From Gracilimonas sp965227215 (GTDB lineage: Bacteria; Bacteroidota; Rhodothermia; Balneolales; Balneolaceae), in NCBI GenBank assembly GCA_965227215.1, contig OZ245729.1:806001-870000 (forward strand): 64,000 nucleotides of DNA, written 5' to 3'. Both the position numbers and the translations under genes were made by a program. How positions within the stretch are numbered: position 1 is the stretch's first letter; every line of letters begins with the position of its first letter. Below the pieces are notes generated by a model. That model ran no database searches. It worked only from the letters and a program-made list of their open reading frames with translations, and had not been told where the DNA came from. Below are positions 34,359-42,457 of the stretch, in pieces.

Positions 34359-35444
34359 TTAAAAACTAACGCTCAGGTTAAGCGCTTTACTCAGTCCGTT
34401 TAAAGAATAGCTGTTTGAGCCGGTTCGTTCTAAATTCAGTGACAGTAAATCTGAAATACCTAACCGACCGTTGTAATCCTGTCGTTCAATAGCCCGTGCT
34501 GCTACGTTAATAGCATGTAATTCTACTTCAGATAGCATGGAGCCGGCTATATCAGCAGTCAAAGCGATAATGGTGTTATCTTCAGGCACGTACTCCGCAA
34601 AGTGTAGCATGGAGCGGAAACTGGTACTTCCTTCCCGTTCTCCATCCAAAAGCGAATATACTCCCACTCGGCTATTTGAACGGATGGTTATAAATTCCCC
34701 ATTATCAGAAAACCTTAGATCTGCAACTGATTGGTTGAATGAAAAAGTCTCCAGTTCATTTCCAAATCGGTCCATCACGTCAATTTTATCATCCTCACCG
34801 TCTTTATAAGAAACAACGGCTATCAGCTGTCCATTTTCAGACACTTTAACGAAACGAATAGCTCGATCTCCACTGTAAAGAATATCGGTTGTCGTCCAGT
34901 TTGGTTTTACAATTCGAGCACGAGAACCTTCAATCTGATCACGAACAATCTTGGGATTGTATAAGACCACAGTTTTGAAAGCAGGATCAGCAGCAAGTTC
35001 AGAAACCGACTCACCGTCTTTACTCTGAGAGCTATTTGAAATGGATTGCTCGATGCCTCCCGACTCATCAAAGAACAGGAAATTGGCAATGTTTTCACGA
35101 ACAACAAAACCACCGTTCGGCTTTGCATATACTTTCACTGAATTGTCGCCGGACTGAAGTTTATAGGCAGTAGAATTGTACAATTCCTTTCCACTGCCCT
35201 CATATACTGTAATCCCATTAATCCCCAATGCACCCGATAAAGCCGTAACGGAATTCAGGTCGGTAGATACCGCCCCGGATGTAAAACCAAGAGATCTTTT
35301 GTTTAGGTTAATTTGGTGTCCTGCCACGGTAAATTCATCTACACTGTTACTGCGGGTGGAAGAAGACTCGGAAATTCGTAGCGACTGTGAAAAAGCCGTT
35401 ACAGAAACCAACGTAAAAACAATAAAGGGAATAGTATATTTCAT
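34359..35444 (-). CDS. secreted protein, beta-propeller-like, unknown function
   Basis: 361 residues from the ATG at 35444, chosen because it gives a signal peptide ('MKYTIPFIVFTLVSVTAFSQ-S'); a start 16 codons earlier is possible. The mature part is beta-rich with repeating strand-turn units such as 'ENGQLIAVVSYKDGEDDKIDVMD', 'DNGEFITIRSNSRVGVYSL' and 'EDNTIIALTADIAGSML' (about 190-310), reminiscent of WD40/YncE-like propeller blades. No catalytic motif. No lipobox, so periplasmic or exported. Stands alone between clpC (convergent) and the epimerase gene (divergent). Confidence 0.6.
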   Translation of the reverse strand: MKYTIPFIVFTLVSVTAFSQSLRISESSSTRSNSVDEFTVAGHQINLNKRSLGFTSGAVSTDLNSVTALSGALGINGITVYEGSGKELYNSTAYKLQSGDNSVKVYAKPNGGFVVRENIANFLFFDESGGIEQSISNSSQSKDGESVSELAADPAFKTVVLYNPKIVRDQIEGSRARIVKPNWTTTDILYSGDRAIRFVKVSENGQLIAVVSYKDGEDDKIDVMDRFGNELETFSFNQSVADLRFSDNGEFITIRSNSRVGVYSLLDGEREGSTSFRSMLHFAEYVPEDNTIIALTADIAGSMLSEVELHAINVAARAIERQDYNGRLGISDLLSLNLERTGSNSYSLNGLSKALNLSVSF

Positions 35445-35565
35445 GGGTAATTTTGGATTAAATGCACTGCAAAGAACGGGATTTTTCGACAATATTTCTT
35501 CTTTTTCAAAGGCTTTTTCTCAAAATTCATATCTTCAGCAAAAATCAAAAATATAAACACCATAT

Positions 35566-36609
35566 ATGGGCTATCATCTAATTACAGGCGGATGCGGATT
35601 CGTCGGACGAAACTTTGTAAAACGACTTCATAAAACCACAGACGATACCATCTTTTTTATTGATGATCTGTCGGTAGGTACCCACCCTTCGGATTGGCTG
35701 CCTGATGGAACCCCAACACGAAAAGAGAACGGACTTGAGTATTTCGGGGAAGATGAACGAATGGTGTTTCTGAAACAGGATGCCCGTTACTTTATCCGTG
35801 CCATGCTGGACAACGAAAATCACATCAAAGATACTTATGGACTTGATGTAACCCGTTTCAAGGATGTATTTCACTTTGCGGCTATTGTAGGCGGACGTGC
35901 CAAAATTGACGGTGACCCCATGCTGGTAGCCCTCGACCTCTCTATCGATGCGGAGTTCTTTCTATGGGTTTGCCGGCAGAAACCCAATCGTGTTCTGTAT
36001 CCAAGTTCCAGCGCAGCCTACCCGGTTGACCTTCAAACCGAAGAAGACGCTATCGCGCTGAGTGAAAGTGATATTGACTTTAAAAACATGGGTCAGCCCG
36101 ATATGACTTACGGCTGGTCTAAATTAACGGGAGAATATCTGGCACACATTGCCGCCAAATATTACGGGGTTTCCGTTACCTGCATCCGGCCGTTCTCCGG
36201 TTATGGAGAAGATCAGGATCTCTCCTATCCTATTCCGGCTATCGCCCGGCGTGCTGCGCTCATGGAAGATCCCTTTGAAGTTTGGGGAACCGGACAACAA
36301 GGTCGCGATTTTGTGCACATTGAAGACGTGATGGATTGCACCTTCCACGCCATGGAGAGAATTACCGATGGGCGGGCTATTAATATTGGAAGCGGACGGC
36401 TGACTACCTTCCTTGAGATCATTGAAATTTTCACAGAGTTCGCCGGCTACGATCCTGAAATCAAAAAACTACTGGATAAGCCGGTTGGTGTTCACTCCCG
36501 TTATGCCGATATGAGCTACGTGAATGAAGAACTTGACTGGAAACCCAAACTATCTCTGCGGGAAGGCATGCGCCGAGTTTATGACGTTGCAGTAGAAAAA
36601 TACGCATAA
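35566..36609 (+). CDS. NAD-dependent nucleotide-sugar epimerase/dehydratase (extended SDR)
   Basis: 347 residues. Rossmann start 'LITGGCGFVGRNF' (about 4-16, pattern GxxGxxG), the catalytic Tyr-Lys pair in 'TYGWSKLTGEY' (about 186-196) preceded by 'YPSSSAAYP', and a C-terminal substrate domain with 'GTGQQGRDFVHIEDV'. Members convert activated sugars such as UDP- or GDP-hexoses; the exact substrate cannot be read from the sequence. It is 4 bp from a glycosyltransferase gene and probably supplies its donor or a related glycan step. Confidence 0.88.
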   Translation: MGYHLITGGCGFVGRNFVKRLHKTTDDTIFFIDDLSVGTHPSDWLPDGTPTRKENGLEYFGEDERMVFLKQDARYFIRAMLDNENHIKDTYGLDVTRFKDVFHFAAIVGGRAKIDGDPMLVALDLSIDAEFFLWVCRQKPNRVLYPSSSAAYPVDLQTEEDAIALSESDIDFKNMGQPDMTYGWSKLTGEYLAHIAAKYYGVSVTCIRPFSGYGEDQDLSYPIPAIARRAALMEDPFEVWGTGQQGRDFVHIEDVMDCTFHAMERITDGRAINIGSGRLTTFLEIIEIFTEFAGYDPEIKKLLDKPVGVHSRYADMSYVNEELDWKPKLSLREGMRRVYDVAVEKYA

Positions 36610-36613
36610 TCAG

Positions 36614-37891
36614 ATGGCTAAAATTGTATGCTTCGGGCCGGGACCAAAATTCAAAGGCGGGATTTCTAACTATAATACCTCTCTGGCTAAAACTCTGGAC
36701 AAAGATCCGGAAAATGAAGTTCATATCGTTTCCTGGACGAACCAGTATCCGTCTATTATTCCCCGTGAGTTCGTTGATAAATCCAGTCAATCCGACTTTT
36801 TAGAAGGCACTCGTATTCAGGTGAAATACGTCACTAATTACAACAACCCTTTCAGCTGGAGGGAAACTGCCAAGTACATAAAGTCACTGAACCCGGATAA
36901 AGTCATTTTCCAGTGGGCTATTTCTATTCAGGGAATACCGATGGGTTCGATTTCAAAGTGGCTTAAGAAACACTGCGAGGCCGAGATTATTTTTGACCTG
37001 CATTTTGTAGTTCAGAAAGAAGACAGTACCATTGATGAGCGACTCACCAAGCGAGGTATCAAACACGCCGACACCTACATCACCCACGCCTACAAAACCG
37101 TGGATGAGCTTAAAGCCCTATATCCAAATCGAAATTTTGCGGTAAATGAAACCGGCGAACGCTCTGACTCTGAAGCTACCACTGTGATTAAGTTGTTTCA
37201 CCCGGTCTATGATTTATATGAACCGGATCCTGACTTTGACACTGATGCTTTCAAGAAAGAGCTAGGGTTAAAAAAGCATGTTTTCCTTTTCTTTGGATTC
37301 ATTCGAAAATACAAGGGATTGCATAATGCGATTAGAGCTTTCAAACAAGTTGCAGACCAACGGGATGATGTATCTTTTCTTATTTGTGGAGAAGAGTTCT
37401 GGGCTACGCTGGATACTTCTAAAATTACCACAAAAATTAAGCGTGGGTTATTTGCCGTCGCTCAAAAATTGTTTCTCAGAAACAAAGAAAGTGAACAGGA
37501 TTACCGACCACTGCAACTGATTGAAGAATTGGGTTTAGAAGAAAGTACCGTGGTTAAGAACGAGTTCATTCCCAACGAGGATGTAAACAAATACTTTCAG
37601 GTAAGTGATTGCAGTGTGCTTTATTATCTCACCGCAACTCCATCGGGTGTAGAGTCGCTGACTTATAATTTTGAACTACCGATTCTTGCCACCAACGTCG
37701 GTCATTTCCCTGAAACCATTAAAGACGGCTTCAATGGCTATTTAGCAGAAGATCGTGACATCGACTCTATGGCTGAACAAATGCTGAAGTTTATTGAACA
37801 TCCGCTGCCGGCTGAAAATGTTCGGAAATCTGCCGAGAATATGAGCTGGGAAAACTACGTTACAGCTATCCTGAAAGATCTCTCCGAATAA
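36614..37891 (+). CDS. glycosyltransferase, GT4-like (GT-B fold)
   Basis: 425 residues. N-terminal acceptor domain starts 'CFGPGPKFKGGISNYNTSLA', with the Gly-Gly loop typical of GT4 enzymes; the C-terminal donor domain begins near 'LFFGFIRKYKGLHNAIRAF' (about 222-240) and ends with 'GVESLTYNFELPILATNVG' (about 345-363), where the retaining Glu expected in the E-x7-E motif lies. It transfers a sugar to an unknown acceptor, cytoplasmic side. Forms an operon with the epimerase. The tRNA cluster begins 80 bp downstream. Confidence 0.85.
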   Translation: MAKIVCFGPGPKFKGGISNYNTSLAKTLDKDPENEVHIVSWTNQYPSIIPREFVDKSSQSDFLEGTRIQVKYVTNYNNPFSWRETAKYIKSLNPDKVIFQWAISIQGIPMGSISKWLKKHCEAEIIFDLHFVVQKEDSTIDERLTKRGIKHADTYITHAYKTVDELKALYPNRNFAVNETGERSDSEATTVIKLFHPVYDLYEPDPDFDTDAFKKELGLKKHVFLFFGFIRKYKGLHNAIRAFKQVADQRDDVSFLICGEEFWATLDTSKITTKIKRGLFAVAQKLFLRNKESEQDYRPLQLIEELGLEESTVVKNEFIPNEDVNKYFQVSDCSVLYYLTATPSGVESLTYNFELPILATNVGHFPETIKDGFNGYLAEDRDIDSMAEQMLKFIEHPLPAENVRKSAENMSWENYVTAILKDLSE

Positions 37892-37924
37892 ATGCCAATT
37901 TTTATAAAAAAGTAATTTATTCAT

Positions 37925-37956
37925 TTGGCAACCGTCTGAAATAAGTCCTATATTTG
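37925..37956 (+). promoter_or_regulatory. Bacteroidota-type promoter for the tRNA cluster
   Basis: TTG (37925-37927), 21-bp gap, TATATTTG (37949-37956). Exact consensus match; 15 bp upstream of the tRNA-Pro 5' end, consistent with a short leader. Confidence 0.75.
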
Positions 37957-37971
37957 GAGTCTTTCGAAGAA

Positions 37972-38045
37972 CGGGGAGTGGCGCAGTCCGGTAGCGCATT
38001 CGCTTTGGGAGCGAAGGGTCGCAAGTTCAAATCTTGTCTCCCCGA
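37972..38045 (+). tRNA. tRNA-Pro (TGG)
   Basis: Cloverleaf with acceptor cggggag/ctccccg, anticodon stem ttcgc/gcgaa around loop tttggga (anticodon TGG), and T-arm with gttcaaatc. First of six tRNAs. CCA is not encoded. 74 nt. Confidence 0.95.
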
Positions 38046-38109
38046 CTAAAGAAAGATTTTTCGGTTTTTATGATCGGGAAATCTTGTTTTTTGACATATT
38101 GTAAGTTGA

Positions 38110-38183
38110 GCGCCCGTAGCTCAACTGGATAGAGCAACGCCCTTCTAAGGCGTAGGTTACAGGTTCGACTCCTGTCGGGCGTA
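38110..38183 (+). tRNA. tRNA-Arg (TCT)
   Basis: Acceptor gcgcccg/cgggcgt (first pair G-U), anticodon stem acgcc/ggcgt around loop cttctaa (anticodon TCT), T-loop ggttcgactcc. CCA is not encoded. 74 nt. Confidence 0.95.
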
Positions 38184-38205
38184 CTAGCTTTTAGCTTTTG
38201 CTTAA

Positions 38206-38276
38206 GGCGACATGGCCGAGTGGTTAGGCAGAGGTCTGCAAAACCTCGTACGGCGGTTCGAGTCCGCCTGTCGCCT
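38206..38276 (+). tRNA. tRNA-Cys (GCA)
   Basis: Acceptor ggcgaca/tgtcgcc, anticodon stem gaggt/acctc around loop ctgcaaa (anticodon GCA), T-loop ggttcgagtcc, discriminator T as expected for Cys. 71 nt. Confidence 0.95.
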
Positions 38277-38329
38277 CTTAAGAGGTATACACACGTAGCT
38301 CTTATTTTGACTTATTGATTTATATTAAT

Positions 38330-38402
38330 GCCGCGTTCGTCTAGGGGTCCAGGACGCCGCCCTTTCACGGCGGTAGCACGGGTTCAAATCCCGTACGCGG
38401 TA
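38330..38402 (+). tRNA. tRNA-Glu (TTC), copy 1
   Basis: Acceptor gccgcgt/acgcggt, anticodon stem ccgcc/ggcgg around loop ctttcac (anticodon TTC), T-loop ggttcaaatcc. Identical over its full 73 nt to the copy at 38546-38618. Confidence 0.95.
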
Positions 38403-38410
38403 CTTTTAAT

Positions 38411-38485
38411 GGAGCTCGTAGCTCAGTTGGTTAGAGCGCTAGGTTGTGGCCCTAGAGGCCGTGGGTTCAAATCCCATCGGGCTCC
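38411..38485 (+). tRNA. tRNA-His (GTG)
   Basis: Acceptor gagctcg/cgggctc with the extra 5' G (38411) opposite discriminator C (38485), diagnostic of tRNA-His. Anticodon stem ctagg/cctag around loop ttgtggc (anticodon GTG). 75 nt including G-1. Confidence 0.95.
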
Positions 38486-38497
38486 CTTTTATTTAAG

Positions 38498-38529
38498 CTG
38501 TGGATTGATTTAACATCCACGGTTTTTTT
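38498..38529 (+). terminator. terminator after tRNA-His
   Basis: Stem ctgtggat (38498-38505) and atccacgg (38515-38522, one G-T pair) followed by seven T residues. It separates the first five tRNAs from the second tRNA-Glu copy. Confidence 0.75.
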
Positions 38530-38545
38530 ATGGACTTTATTTTAT

Positions 38546-38618
38546 GCCGCGTTCGTCTAGGGGTCCAGGACGCCGCCCTTTCACGGCGGTAGCACGGGTT
38601 CAAATCCCGTACGCGGTA
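38546..38618 (+). tRNA. tRNA-Glu (TTC), copy 2
   Basis: Identical in sequence to 38330-38402. Lies between a terminator (38498-38529) and a stronger one (38632-38666), so it is read either by read-through or from its own promoter; none was recognised in the 16-bp gap. Confidence 0.95.
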
Positions 38619-38631
38619 CATACAAAACACC

Positions 38632-38666
38632 AAAGCCTTGTGAGTTAACTCACAAGGCTTTTTTTT
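38632..38666. terminator. strong terminator after the tRNA cluster
   Basis: Perfect 13-bp stem AAAGCCTTGTGAG / CTCACAAGGCTTT around TTAA, followed by T residues on the plus strand. The convergent lipoprotein gene ends at 38669, just 2 bp away, so it likely works in both directions. Confidence 0.92.
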
Positions 38667-38668
38667 GA

Positions 38669-39076
38669 TCAGTCTTTTTTGAGTTCCAACCCCAGATAAT
38701 AATGGATAGGTTCACTTTGCTCCGATTCCCCAATCACATAAAGTTGGTAAGTGTATTTACCTTCCTCGAGAAAATCTTCTCCCACGTAATCGATCGGTTG
38801 CAAAACTGCTTTCTCTCCATCTATTTCGGATTCGATGTATGCGTAGCGGTAGGCCTTACTCACTTTCCGGTAATCGCTACTCCGGTTGGGGGTCAATGTC
38901 CCATAACTAACTTCTTCATCAGGAAATGAAACCCTAATATTCTCGAGGGTGTACTCGGATGAATTTTGAATTCGGATCTGTACATCTTTATTTGAATCAA
39001 AGATGTTTCCATCACATCCGGCCATAAGAATGAGAAGGAATATTGAAATGAAAGGCACATTACTTTTTAGGTTCAT
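38669..39076 (-). CDS. small lipoprotein of unknown function
   Basis: 135 residues from the ATG at 39076, chosen because it gives a signal peptide ending in the lipobox 'LMAGC' (Cys about residue 20); a start 24 codons earlier exists but adds a sequence unlike a signal peptide. The mature part is beta-rich ('VQIRIQNSSEYTLENIRVSF', 'YIESEIDGEKAVLQ', 'GKYTYQLYVIGE'). No family recognised. Overlap with the upstream GT2 gene is avoided with this start. Confidence 0.65.
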   Translation of the reverse strand: MNLKSNVPFISIFLLILMAGCDGNIFDSNKDVQIRIQNSSEYTLENIRVSFPDEEVSYGTLTPNRSSDYRKVSKAYRYAYIESEIDGEKAVLQPIDYVGEDFLEEGKYTYQLYVIGESEQSEPIHYYLGLELKKD

Positions 39077-39140
39077 AAGTGTGTTGATTAAAGTTGAACG
39101 ACACGATATAAACGCTTCCGCAATTTGATAATTATACCTG

Positions 39141-40091
39141 TTAAACAATTTCTCTTATCCTGGGTTTCTGATCCTTTACATTGTTTTTGTTGATCATTTC
39201 TCCCAACAAGCCGGTTGAGAAAAACTGCACCCCAACCACCATCAGCAAAATCCCGAGAAATAAGAGTGGACGATCACCAATACCCTGCCCATAAATAAAT
39301 TTTAGCAGAGCCATATAGAGATTAATTCCGCCCCCTGCTACAAGCAGTAACACTCCTAATGTTCCAAAAAAGTGCATGGGCTTTTGCAAATACCGCTGAA
39401 CAAATGTGAGTGTCACCAAATCGAGAAACCCATTCATAAAGCGGGAAAGTCCAAACTTTGTTTTTCCATACTTGCGTGGATGATGAGTAACCACCTTCTC
39501 CGTAATTCGGGTGTATCCTTCCCGCTTAGCCAGCATGGGGATATATCTGTGAAGCTCTCCGTACAGATATATATTCTTAACCACTTCTGATCTGTACGCC
39601 TTCAGACCACAGTTAAAGTCATTCAATTCAATCCCTGCTACTTTTCGAGTAACGAAGTTGAAGAATTTAGAAGGGATCGTCTTTGAGATAGGATCGTGTC
39701 GCTCTTTTTTCCAGCCGCTCACCAGGTCGTACCCGTCTTTGAGCATTTGTATCATCTCTGGCACTTCATTGGGATCATCCTGAAGATCAGCATCCATAGT
39801 TACAACATATGTACCCTGTGCTTTCTCAAATCCGGCCTGCAGAGCCACGCTCTTCCCGTAATTATGGCTGAGTGCAATTCCATGAATGAAATCTTTTTCA
39901 GCCCCCATCTCCAAGACCTTTTGCCAGGATGCATCTGATGAGCCGTCATCTACAAAAATAATTTCATAGCTGTTATCAGGTGATAACGCCTTATTGATTT
40001 CCTTTTCCAATTCAGGCAATGATTCCTCCTCATTATAAACGGGAACCACAATACTAATGTCGATATCTGTTTGTGAAGGTGTATCTTCCAA
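39141..40091 (-). CDS. GT2 family glycosyltransferase, dolichol-phosphate-mannose-synthase-like
   Basis: 316 residues. GT-A domain at about 10-220 starts 'IVVPVYNEEESLPELEKE' and carries the metal-binding 'MDADLQDD' (about 98-105). Two membrane helices follow (about 236-260 and 272-295), the ArnC/GtrB/DPMS layout in which a sugar is moved from a nucleotide onto undecaprenyl phosphate. Its product would feed envelope glycan modification. Divergent from the MerR gene. Confidence 0.9.
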   Translation of the reverse strand: MEDTPSQTDIDISIVVPVYNEEESLPELEKEINKALSPDNSYEIIFVDDGSSDASWQKVLEMGAEKDFIHGIALSHNYGKSVALQAGFEKAQGTYVVTMDADLQDDPNEVPEMIQMLKDGYDLVSGWKKERHDPISKTIPSKFFNFVTRKVAGIELNDFNCGLKAYRSEVVKNIYLYGELHRYIPMLAKREGYTRITEKVVTHHPRKYGKTKFGLSRFMNGFLDLVTLTFVQRYLQKPMHFFGTLGVLLLVAGGGINLYMALLKFIYGQGIGDRPLLFLGILLMVVGVQFFSTGLLGEMINKNNVKDQKPRIREIV

Positions 40092-40171
40092 AATGTATTC
40101 TTTTATATATGTTCAGAAATGGTTTACTTTCACGCCATTAAAAACGATCTAAAATACACTTTCTGTCTGCT

Positions 40172-40492
40172 ATGAAAAAATTGTATTACTCAATGGGTGA
40201 AGTCAGTAAGCTAACCGGACTTGAACCCCACGTATTACGAAACTGGGAGAAGACGTACACCGAACTGAGCCCAAAGAAAAACAGCGCCGGAAACAGAGTG
40301 TATAAAGAGCAGGAACTGGCCCTCATCTTTAAGATTAAAGAACTGCTGCACGACAAGAAATACAGTTCGGAAGGTGTTCAGGAAATTTTACGAGACGGTG
40401 AAATCAAAGACGCCCCACCGCTCAGTGCCGAAGCCAGAAAGGATCTGAATGAGATCAAGGTTTTTCTGAATGATTTGCTGGAACGATTATAG
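40172..40492 (+). CDS. MerR-family transcriptional regulator, short form
   Basis: 106 residues. The N-terminal winged helix-turn-helix starts 'YSMGEVSKLTGLEPHVLRNWEKTY' (about 5-28, in outline), with 'NSAGNRVYKEQELALIFKIKELL' completing the MerR DNA-binding unit. The usual coiled coil and effector domain are missing; only a short helical tail (about 75-106) follows, so it probably binds DNA as a simple dimer. Convergent with ctaA (26-bp gap). Confidence 0.85.
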   Translation: MKKLYYSMGEVSKLTGLEPHVLRNWEKTYTELSPKKNSAGNRVYKEQELALIFKIKELLHDKKYSSEGVQEILRDGEIKDAPPLSAEARKDLNEIKVFLNDLLERL

Positions 40493-40518
40493 GCGACTAT
40501 TTCCAGGCACAACATTCA

Positions 40519-41460
40519 TTAGTTATTAGTCATTGAAAGATCATCTCCCCTTCTAAGCACCAAGATCATCAGAAACTGAGTGCAGACCATGACAGCAACT
40601 CCCACCAAATGAAGAACCTGTAAAACCCTTGGCATCGCCAGGTAGTTAAGACCTATTCCAATCAGCACCTGTACAAACACCAAAGCAACGTTCCAGTTAC
40701 CGAGTGTTCTTACCCAACCTTCCGCATTTTCTTTATTCATGAGGAAAAACAACCATCCGGCAGCTATCACCAGTAACCATGAAAAACTACGGTGTATGGG
40801 GAATACGCCCTCCATGTTCTCAAGCCATGCCCCTCTGGGCGGTGCAACCGGAGCATTCTTTATTATATCAATGGCTTCACGAACCTGTGTTCCGAGTACA
40901 AGCTGAATGATGGTTAAGCCCAGCAATACCCACGCAGTCCACATCATTTTTTTTCGGAAGCTTTCCTCTATTCTGATCTTGAAGAGCTCGCTTGTAGCTT
41001 CAAATGTTGCATATAGAAGCACTGTCACTATCACCATCGCAACTAACATATGTGCTGTAATCATGCCTGCATGCAACCCAGTTTTCACAACAACTCCACC
41101 TAACCACCCCTGAAACAGTACGAGCACAAAAGCCGCCACAGAACTGTAAAAAACGGTGGGTTTCTCTTTTCGATACCTGATGGACTGTACACAAGTAGCC
41201 GTAATCAGCAGCCCGATTACCACACCCACCAATCGATTCACATACTCAATCCAGGTCTTCCATACGTTAAATTGTGATTCGTCAAAACCGGCAGGCAGGT
41301 CGGCTAAGCTCGTGGGAGGTATCCACATACCAAAGCATTTTGGCCAATCCGGGCAACCCAGTCCGGCCCCGGCAGCACGTACAAGTCCACCCACTAAAAT
41401 TAAAAATAAAGTAGCCGCAACGGTGGTTATTGCTGTTTTCTGAAAAGCGTTGAATTTCAT
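40519..41460 (-). CDS. ctaA: heme A synthase (CtaA/COX15 family)
   Basis: 313 residues with eight membrane helices. Oxidises the C8 methyl of heme O to give heme A for cytochrome aa3-type oxidase. Conserved features: 'GCPDWPKCFGMWIPP' (about 33-47) with the paired Cys, helix-borne His ligands in 'HAGMITAHMLVA' and in 'PIHRSFSWLLV' and 'LHLVGVAVMV', and the repeat of the two four-helix halves. Divergent from ctaB, which makes its substrate. Confidence 0.92.
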   Translation of the reverse strand: MKFNAFQKTAITTVAATLFLILVGGLVRAAGAGLGCPDWPKCFGMWIPPTSLADLPAGFDESQFNVWKTWIEYVNRLVGVVIGLLITATCVQSIRYRKEKPTVFYSSVAAFVLVLFQGWLGGVVVKTGLHAGMITAHMLVAMVIVTVLLYATFEATSELFKIRIEESFRKKMMWTAWVLLGLTIIQLVLGTQVREAIDIIKNAPVAPPRGAWLENMEGVFPIHRSFSWLLVIAAGWLFFLMNKENAEGWVRTLGNWNVALVFVQVLIGIGLNYLAMPRVLQVLHLVGVAVMVCTQFLMILVLRRGDDLSMTNN

Positions 41461-41494
41461 AGCTGAAATACTGTGAAGTATGAGGAATAATATT

Positions 41495-41502
41495 TAAATT
41501 TG
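41495..41502 (+). promoter_or_regulatory. candidate -7 element for ctaB
   Basis: TAAATTTG matches TAnnTTTG and lies 40 bp before the ATG at 41542. No TTG at the expected -33 distance. It argues against a TTG start at 41500, which would overlap the element. Confidence 0.4.
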
Positions 41503-41541
41503 GTGCCTGTAAACGTATTTATTTCGACCTATCAAATTTAC

Positions 41542-42447
41542 ATGAATTCAGCCGAAGATAACATTCTCATCAAGAGATCTTTTACGGATGTTATTACCGA
41601 TTACTACCAACTGACCAAGCCGGGCATCACTATGTCGGTATTGGTAAGTATGCTGGTAGGGTATATCCTTGGCAGTGGGGCTAACATCAACTTTGTGACG
41701 CTCATTCACGCGTTGATAGGAACTTATCTGATCGCTGCCGGTACGGGAGCACACAATCAATTTATTGAGCGAGCTTCCGACAGATTAATGAAGCGAACCT
41801 CCAAGCGGCCGCTCCCCGATCAGCGCATCGACTCTAAAAGCGGGATGATCTTTTCCCTGAGTCTCATTTTTTCAGGCTTACTGTACTTAATACTTTTAGT
41901 TAATCCGGTTGCCGGTGCTGTATCCTTTGTAACAGCATTGATTTATCTCGGTGTATATACCCCGATGAAAAAAGTTTCTCCGATTAATATTGCGATCGGA
42001 GCAGTTCCGGGAGCACTACCGCCCGTTGGTGGATGGGCTGCTGCAACCGGAAACATTGCAGAACCGGGCATGTGGCTGCTGTTCGGGATTATGTTCTTCT
42101 GGCAGGTTCCTCACGTACTGTCCATTGCCTGGTTGTGTAAAGACGATTACTCAAGCGCCGGCTTAAAGATGTTGCCCCGCAAAGATGAAAAGGGATACAA
42201 AACCGTATTCTGGTCATTAGTTTGTACCCTTTCACTATTCCCGGTTACTTTTGCTTTGTATCACTTTGATATTTCAGGGATGATATTTTTGATACCGGGA
42301 CTCGTATTCGCCTTGGGTTTTCTCTTCTATACCATCAAGTTTGGGATGGATCGAACCAAAGCAAATGCCAAAAAGATGATGTTTGCTTCCATTGCCTACC
42401 TTCCCCTTGTATGGATTGCCGTTTTTGTGGACCGGTTTTTTGTTTAG
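41542..42447 (+). CDS. ctaB: protoheme IX farnesyltransferase (heme O synthase)
   Basis: 301 residues from the ATG at 41542. Transfers farnesyl to heme B, giving heme O. UbiA-type membrane prenyltransferase: 'LTKPGITMSVLVSM' start, first Asp-rich motif 'NQFIERASDRLMKRTSKRP' (about 78-96) and second Asp-rich loop 'CKDDYSSAGLKMLP' (about 197-210). About nine helices. Divergent from ctaA and forms with it the heme A pathway. No cytochrome oxidase subunits are in the window. Confidence 0.93.
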   Translation: MNSAEDNILIKRSFTDVITDYYQLTKPGITMSVLVSMLVGYILGSGANINFVTLIHALIGTYLIAAGTGAHNQFIERASDRLMKRTSKRPLPDQRIDSKSGMIFSLSLIFSGLLYLILLVNPVAGAVSFVTALIYLGVYTPMKKVSPINIAIGAVPGALPPVGGWAAATGNIAEPGMWLLFGIMFFWQVPHVLSIAWLCKDDYSSAGLKMLPRKDEKGYKTVFWSLVCTLSLFPVTFALYHFDISGMIFLIPGLVFALGFLFYTIKFGMDRTKANAKKMMFASIAYLPLVWIAVFVDRFFV

Positions 42448-42457
42448 TATTTCGATA

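Noticed and set aside
35546..35553. CAAAAATA (TATTTTTG on the minus strand) as a promoter for the secreted protein gene
   Set aside because: No TTG at the right distance and about 100 bp from the start codon; too weak to list.
36461..36790. 109-codon minus-strand open frame across the epimerase/glycosyltransferase junction
   Set aside because: Antisense to two well-supported genes, with no recognisable domain.
37972..38618. Integration hotspot for a mobile element at the tRNA cluster
   Set aside because: No integrase, direct repeats of tRNA 3' ends or foreign genes next to the tRNAs; the two tRNA-Glu copies are full length.
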